The notes under the pieces: model-generated
Told to the model about the DNA's origin: nothing
Databases searched by the model: none
The model's input: only the letters and a program-made list of their open reading frames with translations
Part shown: positions 12,400-23,654 of the stretch, piece by piece
Position numbering within the stretch: the first letter of the stretch is position 1
Layout: each line of letters opens with the position of its first letter
Made by a program: the position numbers and the translations under genes
Source: Mercurialis annua
Taxonomy: Eukaryota > Streptophyta > Magnoliopsida > Malpighiales > Euphorbiaceae
Assembly: GCF_937616625.2 (NCBI RefSeq)
Contig: NC_065573.1
Location: 11,485,001-11,549,000, forward strand
Reading direction: 5' to 3'
Length of the DNA: 64,000 nucleotides

Positions 12400-13180
12400 C
12401 CCGACATGCTTAAACACGTAAATACCTCATAACCCAACTCCGAAACGCTCAAAAATAATGATTTTAACGTGTTTTACGTAAGTTCGATCCAAACCGTAAT
12501 GTCCCAACACCAAAAAGACATTACTCATCAATTCGCGTGATTAAAACGTTGAACTTACCTTGTTTCGAAGCTTAGGATTGATAGAGGCTTGAATTCCGGA
12601 GAGATCGACATCAAGAACGCGCGATACGGACGCGAAATGGCGAAACTGTATTGATCGCAAAACCTTCATCAAAACCCTCTCTTGTAAGTTTCTTTCCTTG
12701 TCTGATCTTAATGATTCATATCCTTTTCTTTATATATGATGGATAGAAGCTTCTTCTGGTCCCTCACTTTTTAAACTTAAATCATTTCTCTTCCAAACTT
12801 CTCCTTTTAACCAAATGGTTAATTATTCACTTTAACTCAATTACGTACGTATTATTTATATCCAAATAAATAACACTAACTTATAATCCCTAATTTCCGT
12901 CGATAACATTTAAATTGCAATTCCCGAGATTTAACTTATAAATTACAAATTTGGGACTTAAACTTTATTTTTATAACTTTTCCTTCCGTTCCTTTCTAGT
13001 CCCAAAATTCATCATTTAAACGAATTTTAATGTCGAACTTCCGTATTAGAATTCTTAAAACCGACCTACTCGAGTCCTGTCAATCCAATCCCTCCGATAT
13101 TCTTTGTCCTATTAGCTCGGGTCATTGGAAAAAAAATCAAATTACCAATTCCGGCAACGCCAAACGTACGGGATATTACA

Positions 13181-15694
13181 GTTTCTTAACTTTTTAAACG
13201 TTTGGCTTAAATCATAATAACGGTCAAACATTAGGCTTTGTTTCGTAACGCTTTAAACATTTGGCTTAAATAGCTAAAAAGGTGAAACATGTGGATTTGT
13301 TTCGTAATGTTATAAACGTTTAGATTTATTTCATATCCTTTTAAACATTTGGATTTGTTTCATTACGTTTTAAACGTTTGCCTTAAATCTTTAAGAAAGT
13401 GAAACGTCAAGATTTCTTTCGTAAGTTTTTAAACGTTTGGCTTAAATCGCTAAAAAGGTGGAACGTTAGGATTAATTTCACAGCTTTTTAAACGTTAGAT
13501 TTGTTTCGTAACATTTTAAACGTTTGGCTCAAATAGCTAAAAATGTGAAATATTAGGATTTTTTTATAACGTTTTAAACGTTTGCATTTGTTTCGTAACG
13601 TTTTAAACGGTTTTCTTAAATCGCTAAAAAGGTAAAACCTTAGGATTTGTTTCGTAACGTCTTAAACGTTTGGCTTAAATCACTAAAAAGGTGAGACTTT
13701 AGGATTTGTTTCGTAACGTTTTAAACGTGTGGCTTAAATAGCTAAAAATGTGAAATGTTAGGATTTTTTTTGCAACGTTTTAAATGTTTGGATTTGTTTC
13801 ATAACGTTTTAAACGTTTGGCATATATAGCTAAAAAGATCAAACGTTTGGATTATTTTCGTAATATTTTAAACGTTCGGCATAAATCGCTAAAAAGGTGA
13901 AACGTTTGGATTTGTTTCATAACGTTTTAAACGTTTGGATTTTTTCTTAACGTTTTAAATGTTTAGCTTAAATCGTCAAAAAGGTGAAACATTAGGATTT
14001 GATTCATAACATTTTGAACGTTTGGCTTAAATTGCTAAAAAAGTGAAATGTTATGATTGGTTTCGTAACGTTTTAAACATTTGGATTTGTTTCGTAATGT
14101 TTTAAACGTTTGGCTTAAACAGCTAAAAAGGTGAAACGTTTGGATTTGTTTCGTAACATTTTATACTTTTTACTTAAATCTCTAAAAAAGTAAAATGTTA
14201 GGATTTATTTCGTAACGTTTTAAATGTTTGACTTAAATCGCTAAAAGGTGTGACTTTACAATTTGTTTCGTAACATGTTAAACATTTGGATTAAATAGCT
14301 AAAAAGGTGAAACGTTAGAATTTGATTTTTAACGTTTTAAATGTTTGACTTAAATCGCTAAAAAGGTGAAATGTTAGGATTTGTTTCGTAACGTTTTAAA
14401 CGTTTTGCTTAAAGAGCTAAAAAGGTGAAACGTTTGGATTTGTTTCGTGACGTTTTAAACGTTTGGCTTAAACCGTTAAAAAGGGGTAACGTTTGTATTT
14501 GTTTTGTAACGTTTTAAACGTTTGACTTATATAGCTAAAAATGTGAAACGTTAGAATTTGTTTTGTAACATTTTAAACTTTTGGAATTGTTTCATAACGT
14601 TTAAACATTTGGCTTAAATAGAAGAAAAAGTGAAACGTTTGGATTCGTTTCGTGACGTTTTAAACGTTTAGCTTAAATTGCTAAAAATGTGAAAGGTTTG
14701 GATTTGTTTCGTAACATTTTAAATGTTTAGATTTGTTTCGTAACGTTTTAAATGTTTGTCTTAAATCATTAATAAGGTGAAACATTAGGATTTGCTTCAT
14801 AACGTTTTATACGTTTGGCTTAAATCGCTAGAAAAGTGAAACGTTAGGATTTGTTTCGTAATTTTTTAAACGTTTGGATTTGTTTCTTAACGTTTTAAAC
14901 GTCTGGTTTAAATAGCTAAAAAGGTAAAACTTTAGAATTTGTTTCGAAACCTTAAAAACGTTTGGATTTGTTTCGTAACATTTTTAACGTTTTACTTAAA
15001 TCACTAAAAAGGTGAAACGTTAGGAATTGTTTCGTAACGTTTGACTTAAATCGCTAAAAAGGTGAGACTTTAGGATTTGTTTCGTAACATTATACACGTT
15101 TGGCTTAAATAGCTAAAAAGGGCGAATTTAGGATTTGTTTTGTAACGTTTTAAACGTTTGGATTTGTTTCGTAACGTTTTAAATGTTTGGCTTAAATAGC
15201 TAAAAATGTGAAACGTTTGAATTTGTTTCGTAACTTTTTTAACGTTTGGCTTAAATAGCTAAAATTGTGAAACTTTAGAATTTATTTTGTAACGGTGTAA
15301 ACGTTTGGATTTGTTTCGTAATGTTTTAAACGTTTGGCTTAAATAGCTAAAAATGTGAAACGTTTGGATTTGTTTCGTAACGATTTAAGCGTTTGGCTTA
15401 AATCACTAAAAAGGTGGAATGTTTGGATTTGTTTCGTAACGTTTTAAAAGTTTGGCTTAAATCGTTAAAAAGGTGAAACGTTAGGATTTGTTTCGTAGCG
15501 TTATAAACGTTTGGCTTAAATAGCTAAAAAGATGAAACGCTAGGATTTGTTTCGTAATGTTTTAAATATTTGGCTTAAATAGCTAAAAAGGTGAAACGTT
15601 TGGATTTGTTTCCTAACGTTTTAAACGTTCAGCTTAAATAGCTAAAAATGTGAAATTTTTGGATTTGTTTCTTAACGTTTTAAACATTTGGCTT
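13181..15694. repeat. Satellite array, 59-bp unit (30+29 bp), about 40 units
   Basis: The unit is roughly gtttggcttaaatcgctaaa|aaggtgaaac followed by gttaggatttgtttcgtaac|gttttaaac, that is a 30-bp and a 29-bp half that resemble each other at their GTTTNG starts and AAAC ends. Clean 59-bp periods can be counted at about 15330-15450. Extra 29-bp half-units (gtttggatttgtttcgtaac then gttttaaac) are interspersed. Monomers differ by point changes. There is no ORF. The first unit is cut at the LTR boundary (13180/13181); the last fades at 'ggcttat' near 15694. Confidence 0.92.
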
Positions 15695-18430
15695 ATTAAT
15701 ATATTAGTGTAAAAAGAAATGCATTTAAATATTACAAATGTAAACATCCACATAATAAACTCACTGCTTGGTTATCCAAATCTTTGATCATAATAGCGTT
15801 CACCAAGCTCCCTGAGATCGTTGTCCGCTATTTGGTTGACTTGTCGATCCTAAGCAAATATCAAATAGATATCGAGTTAAGATCTAACTCGATCGATACA
15901 ATAGACTCGAGAACACATATACGGAAAACCCATCATATCAACGCGTCTAATTCCGATAAACTTTTATTCTATCGATATAACGATTTATACATCTTTTATG
16001 TTTATCAGGTTTTTTATTTTAAATCTAAGATTAATATGTTATTTGACTTATCAATCAAATAACTAAGTCTATGTTTGAGTTTCAAACATGTTTTCGAAAC
16101 ATGTTATGTTTCGTCGAGTAATCGACCTCGTAGTCGATTACGATCGCTATTTGATTTCCATATCAAATAGCCTACTTGAGGATCTTCACTTAGAACAATC
16201 ATAATCATCAAGTTTTTAACTTAAAGTTATGATTATACAAAACTTATAAATCATTTAATATTGTTTAGCGTTTTATGATAAAACGTCAAACTAGCTCGTA
16301 TACGTTTATATAGCGATCACTACGCGTCGAGGCTAATCTTAGCGCAACCACGCCTTATTTTAAACATAGTCCATCCCTCTACATAAAATACAAAGACTCA
16401 TAATCCATGTATTAATCATAATCAAAACATTTAATCATTAAATTGCCAAAATGGCCGTACCATGACCTACATTTGTCATCAAACATTATCAATTACATTT
16501 GACTCTAATTCAGCCCTATTCATTCATAGTGCAAGCATAAAACCATCACATGATCCTCCCATTATTTTCTAGGCTCATGGCCGAAGGTCTCAATTCATTT
16601 CCAGGTCCAAATTTTCATCCAATGAACATAATTCTTATAACTAAACATCAATTATCATTTACAAACACAATAATACCGAATCCTACAGCCAATTTACCAT
16701 CCAAGTTCATCAATTTCAGAAAATAAACTCTTACTTTGATGATGTCCCTTGGCCGTAGGTTCTAGCTCCAATTATCACTCAAATCCTTCAATTAAAGCTC
16801 AAGAATACCTAAGATCATCATTTACCAAAAAACCCCAAATTAACCTCAAAAACCGAATTGAAACTGAGCACACCCTAATTAGAATTACTCAAGTTTACCT
16901 CAAATTTAAGCCATAATCCCGTTGAATCGCTCAATTCCGTTGTGAATCGAAGAAAATATGAGGATTTGAAGATTTTTGGGTGCGAGCTTCAATAGAGAAG
17001 AAGGAGACACAGGATTTTAGTAGCTGGGATTAAATGGTTTTTTGAATTGAATATCAATTTAGAAAGCCTTATATATGTATGGATAAAGTCTCTCTTTGGT
17101 CGTTAAATAAATCGACTCAAACCACCTCGATTTCTAACTTAAAAATTGTCTGTTTTCGTCCATTGAACGCTAAATCTTTTAGGTTCGATTAATTCCATAT
17201 TATTTATTTCCAAATAGATAATATTAGTCCCGTATTTTATAATCTTGCTTTTTTATAATATATTTTGGCAGGTTTGGCCAAAAACGTTCAAATTCCAATT
17301 TGGAGCTAACTTGCACTTTTTCTCACTTTTTCGTCAAAATTTCACTTTAATAATTATTGATAACCATTTTATCGATATTATTTTATAAATACTAATTCCT
17401 GTTAATAATCAATTTAACTTCTGATTTTCAGGAATTAAAAGCTTATTTTCCAAGTTTGGGCTAAAGTGTACTTTTAGCCACTTTCTCTTATCTTTTTCTT
17501 AGTCAAGCTCACAATCGTCTTAACGAATAATAATTTTTGCTTCAAATTATTATTTCATGATCCAACTAATAATCTTACCTTGATTATACTTCTTAAGTCG
17601 GTTCTTATTCCCGACCTATTTGGCCTAAATACCATAATTTAGGACTGTGGCATGATCCAAATATCGTATTAATTTCAGGGTTATTAGAATCAGCTAATTA
17701 ATAAATGCGGATATCTCTCACTAAAATTAAATGGTTTTTCATAAATACCTCAAATCAAAAGACACAGAGGTTTTCATTCAAAATAGGATAATACTACCCT
17801 TCCTTAAATATAGTCAATCATGAATGAGGAAAGAGTCCCTTTCCAAAATAACAACCAACCTCTTCTTCAAGCTCAAGACTTCGGCCATTAGAGGACAAAC
17901 CGAGGTCCAAAAATCTGCCATAATCAACTGTTTCTGCTCAAAATCAGCTCGATTGTTGATTTAAACTTCGATCTAAAAAATTCAAATAATAAATTATCAA
18001 GAATAGCAAGGTAATCCAGAAATTTAATTTTATAGATTGAAAAATTAAAATCATAGAGATGCTCATCAAAGTTCTTAAATGCATGCTTTCTATAACTCGC
18101 GAATTGTTTAGATTAACAAATATAAATGTATAAATAGCATAAACAGTTAGGTAATGAGGCTGATTGTTCATATAAATATTACCTAATTTTATGTCAATAT
18201 TTGGAAAACATATTTGATATACTAAATTATTGATTGAAATTGTTGAAATATGCAGATTTCTTGTTACTTTTTGATTGTATCAACAACACAAAACCTAGAT
18301 GCTTTTTAATCTATGCAAAATAGATTAGATATGTTAATTAGTAGACATACTACTATGATTTTGATCATTTGTAGATTACTTGTTAATTTTCAGTTGCTGG
18401 TTTTGAACATTTTGATTTTGTGTTGTAGTT
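15695..18430 (-). other. No gene; decayed LTR-like sequence
   Basis: I see no recognisable coding sequence here. A 92-codon open frame at 15784-16062 has no domain and is probably chance. The stretch 16300-17660 read on the minus strand resembles the organisation of the Tekay-like LTRs: a leader, a splice-donor-like GAGGTAAAC near 16900 and AT-rich U3-like sequence. It lacks clear TG/CA ends or flanking duplications. A 26-bp inverted repeat (arms gctatttgat/atcaaatagc) sits at 16146-16171. The LTR reading is tentative. Confidence 0.3.
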
Positions 18431-20790
18431 ATGGAGAACATTCTGATTTATGTTTATTACAATGGAAGATGGAATCAAAATTTTGAATACATCAACTTTG
18501 AGCCAATTGGAATAATAGTCAAGACAATATGTGACTACAACAACTTTTAAGAGATTCTGTACAAGCAACTCCAAATCAACCACATGTCAACTCTCTTGGA
18601 AATTAAATATCAAGTTAGAAGCAACTATCCATCTTTAAAAATAACAGACAATGCAACTTTATCATTCTACTTAAAGCTCAAGAAGAATGAATCATATTGC
18701 ATGAAGTATCCGTTGTGTATTTTGACAACAACATCTCAAAAGGAAGTTAGTTTTTTAAATTCAACTTTTACCTTGTCCAATGCCAACATTCCACATTCAG
18801 AATCACCTTCAAAGTCAACATTTGAGATTGGATCAACAAGTGAGAGACATTGGGATGACATACCGGATTTAGTACATTATGCAAAAATGATATCGAAGGA
18901 AATGATGCAAACTGAAGATGAATCAGAAAGCAACTTCAAAGAGGATATCATAATCACATATCTGAAACATAAAGAAATAAAAGAAGGACATATATATAAA
19001 GACAAAGAGGTATCGAAAACTGTTTTGAGTTTTTATGCGATTGACAACCACTTTCAATACAAAGTGCATAGATCATGTGATAGACAGTATAACCTTAAAT
19101 TGTTTGGATTCAAAATGTACATGGCAACTTAAGGCATCAAGAAAATGGAAGATTCAGTTGTTTATGATTCCAAAATTGAATGTCAACCACATTTGCTCAT
19201 TACATGAGAGAACACAAGATCAAAGGCAAGCGACATCAAATATAATTGTGGATTGCATCAAATCCATGTATGTTGACCTCAAATTTGTTTACAAACCAAC
19301 TCAGATATTAGGATAGATATGGAAGAACTGTATGGAACTAATATATGTTACATAAAAGCTTGGAGATCGAAATAAATTGCGGAATAAAAAGTACGTGGAA
19401 ATCTAGTAGACTCCTTCACTCTCATAGCAAACTATCTGTACATGATAAGACTTACAAATCTAGGATCCGCATTTTAGATGGAAGTAAAAGAGGACAACAC
19501 CTTCCTTTATGTGTTTATTGCATTGAATACCTAAATAAAAGGTTGGGAATTCTGTATTCCAATCATTGTAGTTGATGGTACTTTCCTCACTTCGGCATAT
19601 GGCGGTACGTTATTGACAGCAAGAACACAAGACGGTAACGGTAAAATACTTCCTTTTGCTTTTTGCATAGTTGATTCTGAAAATAATGAGTCATGGGAGT
19701 GGTTTATGGAATGGATTAGAGACACGTTTCAGATGCCAAATGATATGTGTATAGTGTCAAATTGACATGAAAGCATCGTGAAAGCAACTGAAAAAGTATT
19801 TCCCGAAGCTAGTCATACAGTGTGCACATACCATTTATACAACAATATGAAGAAACAATTTAAAAATCAACAACACAGGCGAGAAAGGCATATTTTGGAC
19901 CAGCAAAGGCTTACACAACTAAGTCATTCAACAATTTCATGAAGGAGATATACAAAATAGATAAGAAATTGAGACCTTATCTAAAAGCTGTTGGTTACGA
20001 AAAATGGACAAGAGCTCATTACGGTAATAACAGGCACACAACCATGACGACCAATATTGCTAAATCTCTCAATTAAAAAATACAAGCTGCCAAGGATCTT
20101 CCAATCACAACATTGCTAGAGTACCTACGATCATTGGTATAAGAATGGAGCTATTCAAATAGATTTTTGGCAAGGTTAACATTCACATCACTATTAGAAA
20201 GAGGAGAAAATATATTGAATGATAATTATATTCAGTCTCTGAGATAAGTGGTAAGTTTTCCTTTAATATTATTATGGTGAGATAGTTAAATTTTAGTGAA
20301 GTTTATTTTAGGTTGACTTCTGGTTGATATAAGCTACAACTAAAAAATGCAGGTTTCAAATTCAACAGATAACTTAAAATCGGTGCTTGATCAAACAACG
20401 ACTTTCATTGTCGACCTCAAAAATAGAACGTGCACGTGTAGAAGATTCCAATTGGATGGAATACCGTGCCCACATGCAATGGAAATATTTAAGGAAATGA
20501 ACCAAGAACCTTACAAGTTTTGTTCCCATTATTATAAGAAAGAAATATTATTGAAGACTTATGAGACAACAGTATATCCAATAGAAGATCACAAAATGTG
20601 GACTATACCAGAAGAAGTGACATAAATGATTATTGCAACACTAATTGGAAAAATAAAATATGAAAGACATAAGAAGAGAATGTTTAAAGTTGGATGGGAG
20701 AATTCAAATTCATATCATAATAGATGCAGAAGATGTCAACTGTATGGTCGCAATAGAAAGACATGGAGAAATATGCAGAAGGCAAATTAG
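18431..20790 (+). pseudogene. Mutator-like element (MULE/MuDR) transposase pseudogene
   Basis: The product would bind the element's terminal repeats and cut DNA through a DDE/RNase H-like domain. Pieces in order: an N-terminal region from ATG 18431 (MENILIYVYYNG, in-frame stop at 18548, same frame resumes through 19132); a MuDR DNA-binding-like region (about 18990-19310) shifted by +1 from about 19100; MULE catalytic-core sequence (19570-20200) with GGTYLTA-like, 'CTYHLYNNM' and 'WTRAHY' segments in broken frames; a SWIM zinc finger (20347-20625: CTCRRFQ...CPH); then after one stop a CCHC-like knuckle (RCRRCQLYGRNRKTW, with the last Cys changed to Trp). Several frameshifts and stops make it dead. 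I could not find terminal inverted repeats. Confidence 0.85.
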
Positions 20791-21350
20791 AGTCTACATC
20801 AGTTGATTACCAATTGACTTTACATGCTTTCTATTTCAATTATTTTTTCAAGTTTTAAAGACGCTAAATATTTGTTTTAATTTTTTTATAGTACATGACA
20901 AATGTACACAGAAATATGAAAACAAAAGGTTGTAACAAAATTTCTTGTGTTAGTACTTAAAATTTCTTTAATGTTCAAATCAGGTTTACATAGACAATTT
21001 TTTTTTTGTTTTAGAACATTACATACATGATATTAATATAATGAATCAAATGTGTATAAAATTTTAAAAATGTAAAAAAAAATGCTCCTCCATCACTTTT
21101 TAATTTAGCTACAGTTTATTTATTGTTGATTTATAATTGATATAAAAATCTGTAAATAAATCAAAATAAATATATTTCACATGTAAAAACATATAAATGA
21201 ACAAAAACAATTAATTAAGCATAAAGCAAGTATTTTTACAAGCATTTAAAAAAATATTGAACTAAAAAAACACAATAAAAACAGTATTAATATCCAAAGT
21301 ACTTTTCTAAAATAGAAAACCAAAATAATAAATGTATAATACATAAAAAA
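20791..21350. other. AT-rich spacer, nothing recognised
   Basis: It lies between the 3' end of the MULE transposase and the 3' end of the convergent protease fragment. It is strongly AT-rich with poly-A/T runs and probably serves as 3' UTR or spacer for both. No repeat, ORF or element end was seen. Confidence 0.5.
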
Positions 21351-21825
21351 TCACTTTTTCATGTGCCTCTTATACTTGACTGAATGTTCATCTTCACAGA
21401 CCATGTTAGAATGTTCCTTCCAATTACCATACACATACAAAGACGAAGCATAGCGAGCACGATATTCTTTAGCAACAAAATCAGGACCCATTTCTTTTCC
21501 ATCAATGAAACATTTTAACAGCACAGACCATATGGATTTCATAGTCACTAAAAGAAAAGCACAAGCAGAAAAAACTGATAAAAACACATAATAAATTACA
21601 GGTTGACGTGCAATTGACATGCAGTTTATTTATAGTTGACTCACATAATAATCTGTAAAGCAATACATGAAAAAAAAAGAACAAAATGACAAAGAGAAAA
21701 GACTTACTTATCAACTTGAATAGGAATATTTTCAACAATTTTAACATCAAATATATCAGATCCTTTCTTTCCCTTATACGGATCAATGGTAACATCGATG
21801 TCTTTGTGCAAGTCATACAAAACGA
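21351..21825 (-). pseudogene. Ulp1-like (C48) cysteine protease fragment, catalytic Cys lost
   Basis: Two exons are visible on the minus strand. Exon 1 (21825-21708) encodes IVLYDLHKDID...VKIVENIPIQVD and ends at a GTAAGT donor. A 160-nt intron ends in TTTTAG at 21548, and exon 2 continues with NDYEIHMVCAVK and, after a one-base frame slip, CFIDGKEMGPDF...RARYAS. Ulp1/SENP families have N-D-C-G at this point; here it is N-D-Y-E, so the nucleophile Cys and the next Gly are both lost, each explicable by one G-to-A change. The upstream His/Asp part is missing because an LTR interrupts at 21826. Plant MULEs of the Kaonashi type carry such domains, so it probably belonged to the neighbouring MULE. 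Confidence 0.65.
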
Positions 21826-22248
21826 TGTCATGACCCAAAATCATGATTCGCGACCGGCGCTAGGGAATGTGAATGTTAGCTCCAAAATCCGTAGCAAGCC
21901 TGAAAACCTGTACAAATTTTACGCGGAATAAAACGTTTTCAAATCATACACCATATCAAAATGCTTACGACCCCTGTTTGAAACATATATTAGAGTTAAA
22001 GTGCTTTACAAATTAGAGTCTGCCTATTCTAAACTATTGCGGACATGCTAAAATGAGATCCTTGTCTCATGACTCGTACTATTTTCGAGAATTTAAAACT
22101 TCAAAAGCTTCGTTCTTCAAATCATGATATACGTTTGCTGAAAATGGGAGGGATAACGGGGTAAGTATAAAACTGAGTGAATACACACAATTAAAAGTAA
22201 TATTATATAAAGGGTGAAAACGTTTGAAAACCTCTTTATGTAGAAAAT
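21826..22248 (-). mobile_element. Truncated Tekay-like LTR
   Basis: It begins tgtcatgacccaaaatcatg and carries the family motif gcgaccggcgctagggaat. It continues to 'actgagtgaatacacac', matching 2410-2470 of the solo LTR. It interrupts the Ulp1 exon and is broken off where the Tat copy 1 begins, so no second target duplication can be seen (expected aacga from 21821-21825). Confidence 0.7.
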
Positions 22249-22341
22249 ATTCGCCCACCGCGGGAATGACTTGCCCATAATTCGCCCACCGCGGAAGAGA
22301 AAGCGCCATAATTCGCCCACCGCGGGAATGACTTGCCCATC
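22249..22341 (+). repeat. 31-bp unit repeated three times at the Tat copy 1 left edge
   Basis: Three consecutive 31-bp units, each starting attcgcccaccgcgg, lie at 22249, 22280 and 22311. The middle unit has agagaaagcgcc in place of gaatgacttgcc. Copy 2 has only one complete unit near 44626-44655, at the gag end. The expansion lies exactly at the truncated 5' edge of copy 1. Confidence 0.75.
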
Positions 22342-22555
22342 ATGCAATACTTGTTTCGATGCCAAGAGGGCCAAAGAAGTAAGGGAACATCCCAAAACGT
22401 TTAAACCGAGATCGCCCACAAAATAGTGGCAGAAGCATCAGCCACAGCGGGAGTCTAGGACAACCGTGTTCAAAAGGATCTTTCGCCCAACGGAGGAGAC
22501 CCCTCGTATGACGAAAACCCAAAAAAGGCGAATGTAGAGGTTAAGACAGTAGTCA

Positions 22556-23654
22556 ATGGCCAACCACAACACGGCAAGGCCGCCCGCACAGCGCCGATTG
22601 GCACCAGAGGCTGAACATGGGGGCAAAGCCATAGCCGAGAGATTGGGCAACAGGGCATGGATTGAAACAACTACCGAGCCACATGAACGAAGAACCTCAA
22701 AAATGAGAAAAATATGGGTTCCAAAGAAAGTTGTTGGAAAAGAAGAGACGACATGCGCGAGCAGAGAGATAGAGGCCCATAAGAGCGACATGGATACTGG
22801 CGAGAAACGATCCTACAGAGACATTCTTGTTTCTCACCAAGATGGTCAGTTAAAAGCAAAATTGCCCAGTGATCGTGAGGTAATCGTCTCGCACAAAAAA
22901 GGGGTGTTGAAGGCATGGGTACCGTTTATCAGGGACGAATTTAGGGTAAAAGTGGTCACACTCCCTGATTCCTATAGAAGTAAGCCTGGGCAAAAGGCGA
23001 CGTTGGAGGGTGATGTAATCGTCCCAGAAGTTGACAGTGCCGATAGCACGGCAGTGGTATCACTTAGTAAACCCCCGACAAGGATGACTCGGCATATTCG
23101 GCCACTGTATATCAATGCCGATTTAAACGGAGTAACGGTTAACAAGGTTCTTATTGATAACGGAACAGGGGTCAGCAAAGATGCTCAAGAAGCTCGGTAT
23201 AAACCGTGATCAGTTGGACCCGACTGACGTTTACATGACCGACTTTGCTGGAGGCGAGACGCCAGCTAAGGGATACATTACTCTCAGGATAAAAGTCGGG
23301 CGAGTAGAGACCGAAGAGGGTTTCTTCGTGGTTAACGCCCATAGCAACTACAACATATTGCTTGGCCGAGATTGGATACATTCCAACATGTGCATACCAT
23401 CCACCATGCATCAAATGCTATTTATATTGCGGGATGATGGTGAGGCTGAAGTTGTACAGGGCGATCCCAACCCCTTCGGCGAGGACCATAATGTGCTAGA
23501 GGCACGACTGTATGACGAAGAGGTGCAGAACATACAGTCCCTTAGTTCCAAAGGCGAGGCGAGCGTGCCCCATTTATTGGTCAATTCGGATCGTCCAGTG
23601 TCAATTACCCTTGGGGGCAACGGCAGATCCACTATCATCAACCCTTTAGAATGA
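22556..23654 (+). pseudogene. Tat aspartic protease region, copy 1
   Basis: The retroviral-type protease would cleave the Gag-Pol polyprotein. The frame 22556-23209 runs through MRKIWVPKKVVGKEE and reaches the active-site segment VLIDNGTGV (D-N-G in place of the commoner D-S/T-G). It is then shifted by an 11-bp deletion relative to copy 2 (at about 23173). The protein continues in the frame 23154-23654 with KMLKKLGINRDQ, NILLGRDWIH (the second conserved Tat PR motif) and CIPSTMHQ. The pol frame restarts at 23651, overlapping by 4 nt as in copy 2. Confidence 0.8.

Larger units (their letters stand above)
1..13180 (-). mobile_element. Minus-strand Ty3-type LTR retrotransposon, Del/Tekay chromovirus-like, partial at the window edge
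   Basis: Read on the minus strand, the element runs from its 5' LTR (13180 down to 8560) through a tRNA-iMet primer site and decayed interior to a polypurine tract and partial 3' LTR (1237 down to 1, cut by the window edge). The LTR begins TGTAATATCCC and ends GGGTTGTGACA, and the tail before the 3' LTR reads 'gaggacgagc...aaggggggaa'. That tail and the Met primer are known from plant Del/Tekay chromoviruses. No pol domain could be read, so the lineage is an inference. Two solo LTRs are nested inside (1891-4481 and 8965-10892). It borders a satellite array at 13181. Confidence 0.75.
8560..13180 (-). mobile_element. 5' LTR of the Tekay-like element, interrupted by a solo LTR
   Basis: Plus-strand ends are tgtcacaaccc (8560) and ggatattaca (13180). 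Removing the inserted solo LTR and its duplicated 5 bp leaves about 2.69 kb. The sequence across the insertion, ggaactata then ctatacatg, matches the uninterrupted 'aagaactatacatacg' of the related LTR at about 2325-2340. It contains an internal 216-bp tandem duplication. On the right it abuts the satellite array with no spacer. Confidence 0.82.

Noticed and set aside
15784..16062. 92-codon open frame next to the satellite
   Set aside because: Composition looks like random AT-rich translation; no domain, no support from flanking signals.
16146..16171. 26-bp inverted repeat as a terminator or MITE
   Set aside because: Single short hairpin without target duplications or TIR ends; plant genes do not use such terminators.
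22438..22916. Antisense open frames opposite the gag-PR linker (also 44753-45155)
   Set aside because: Shadows of the Tat sequence on the sense strand; the same shadows occur in both copies.
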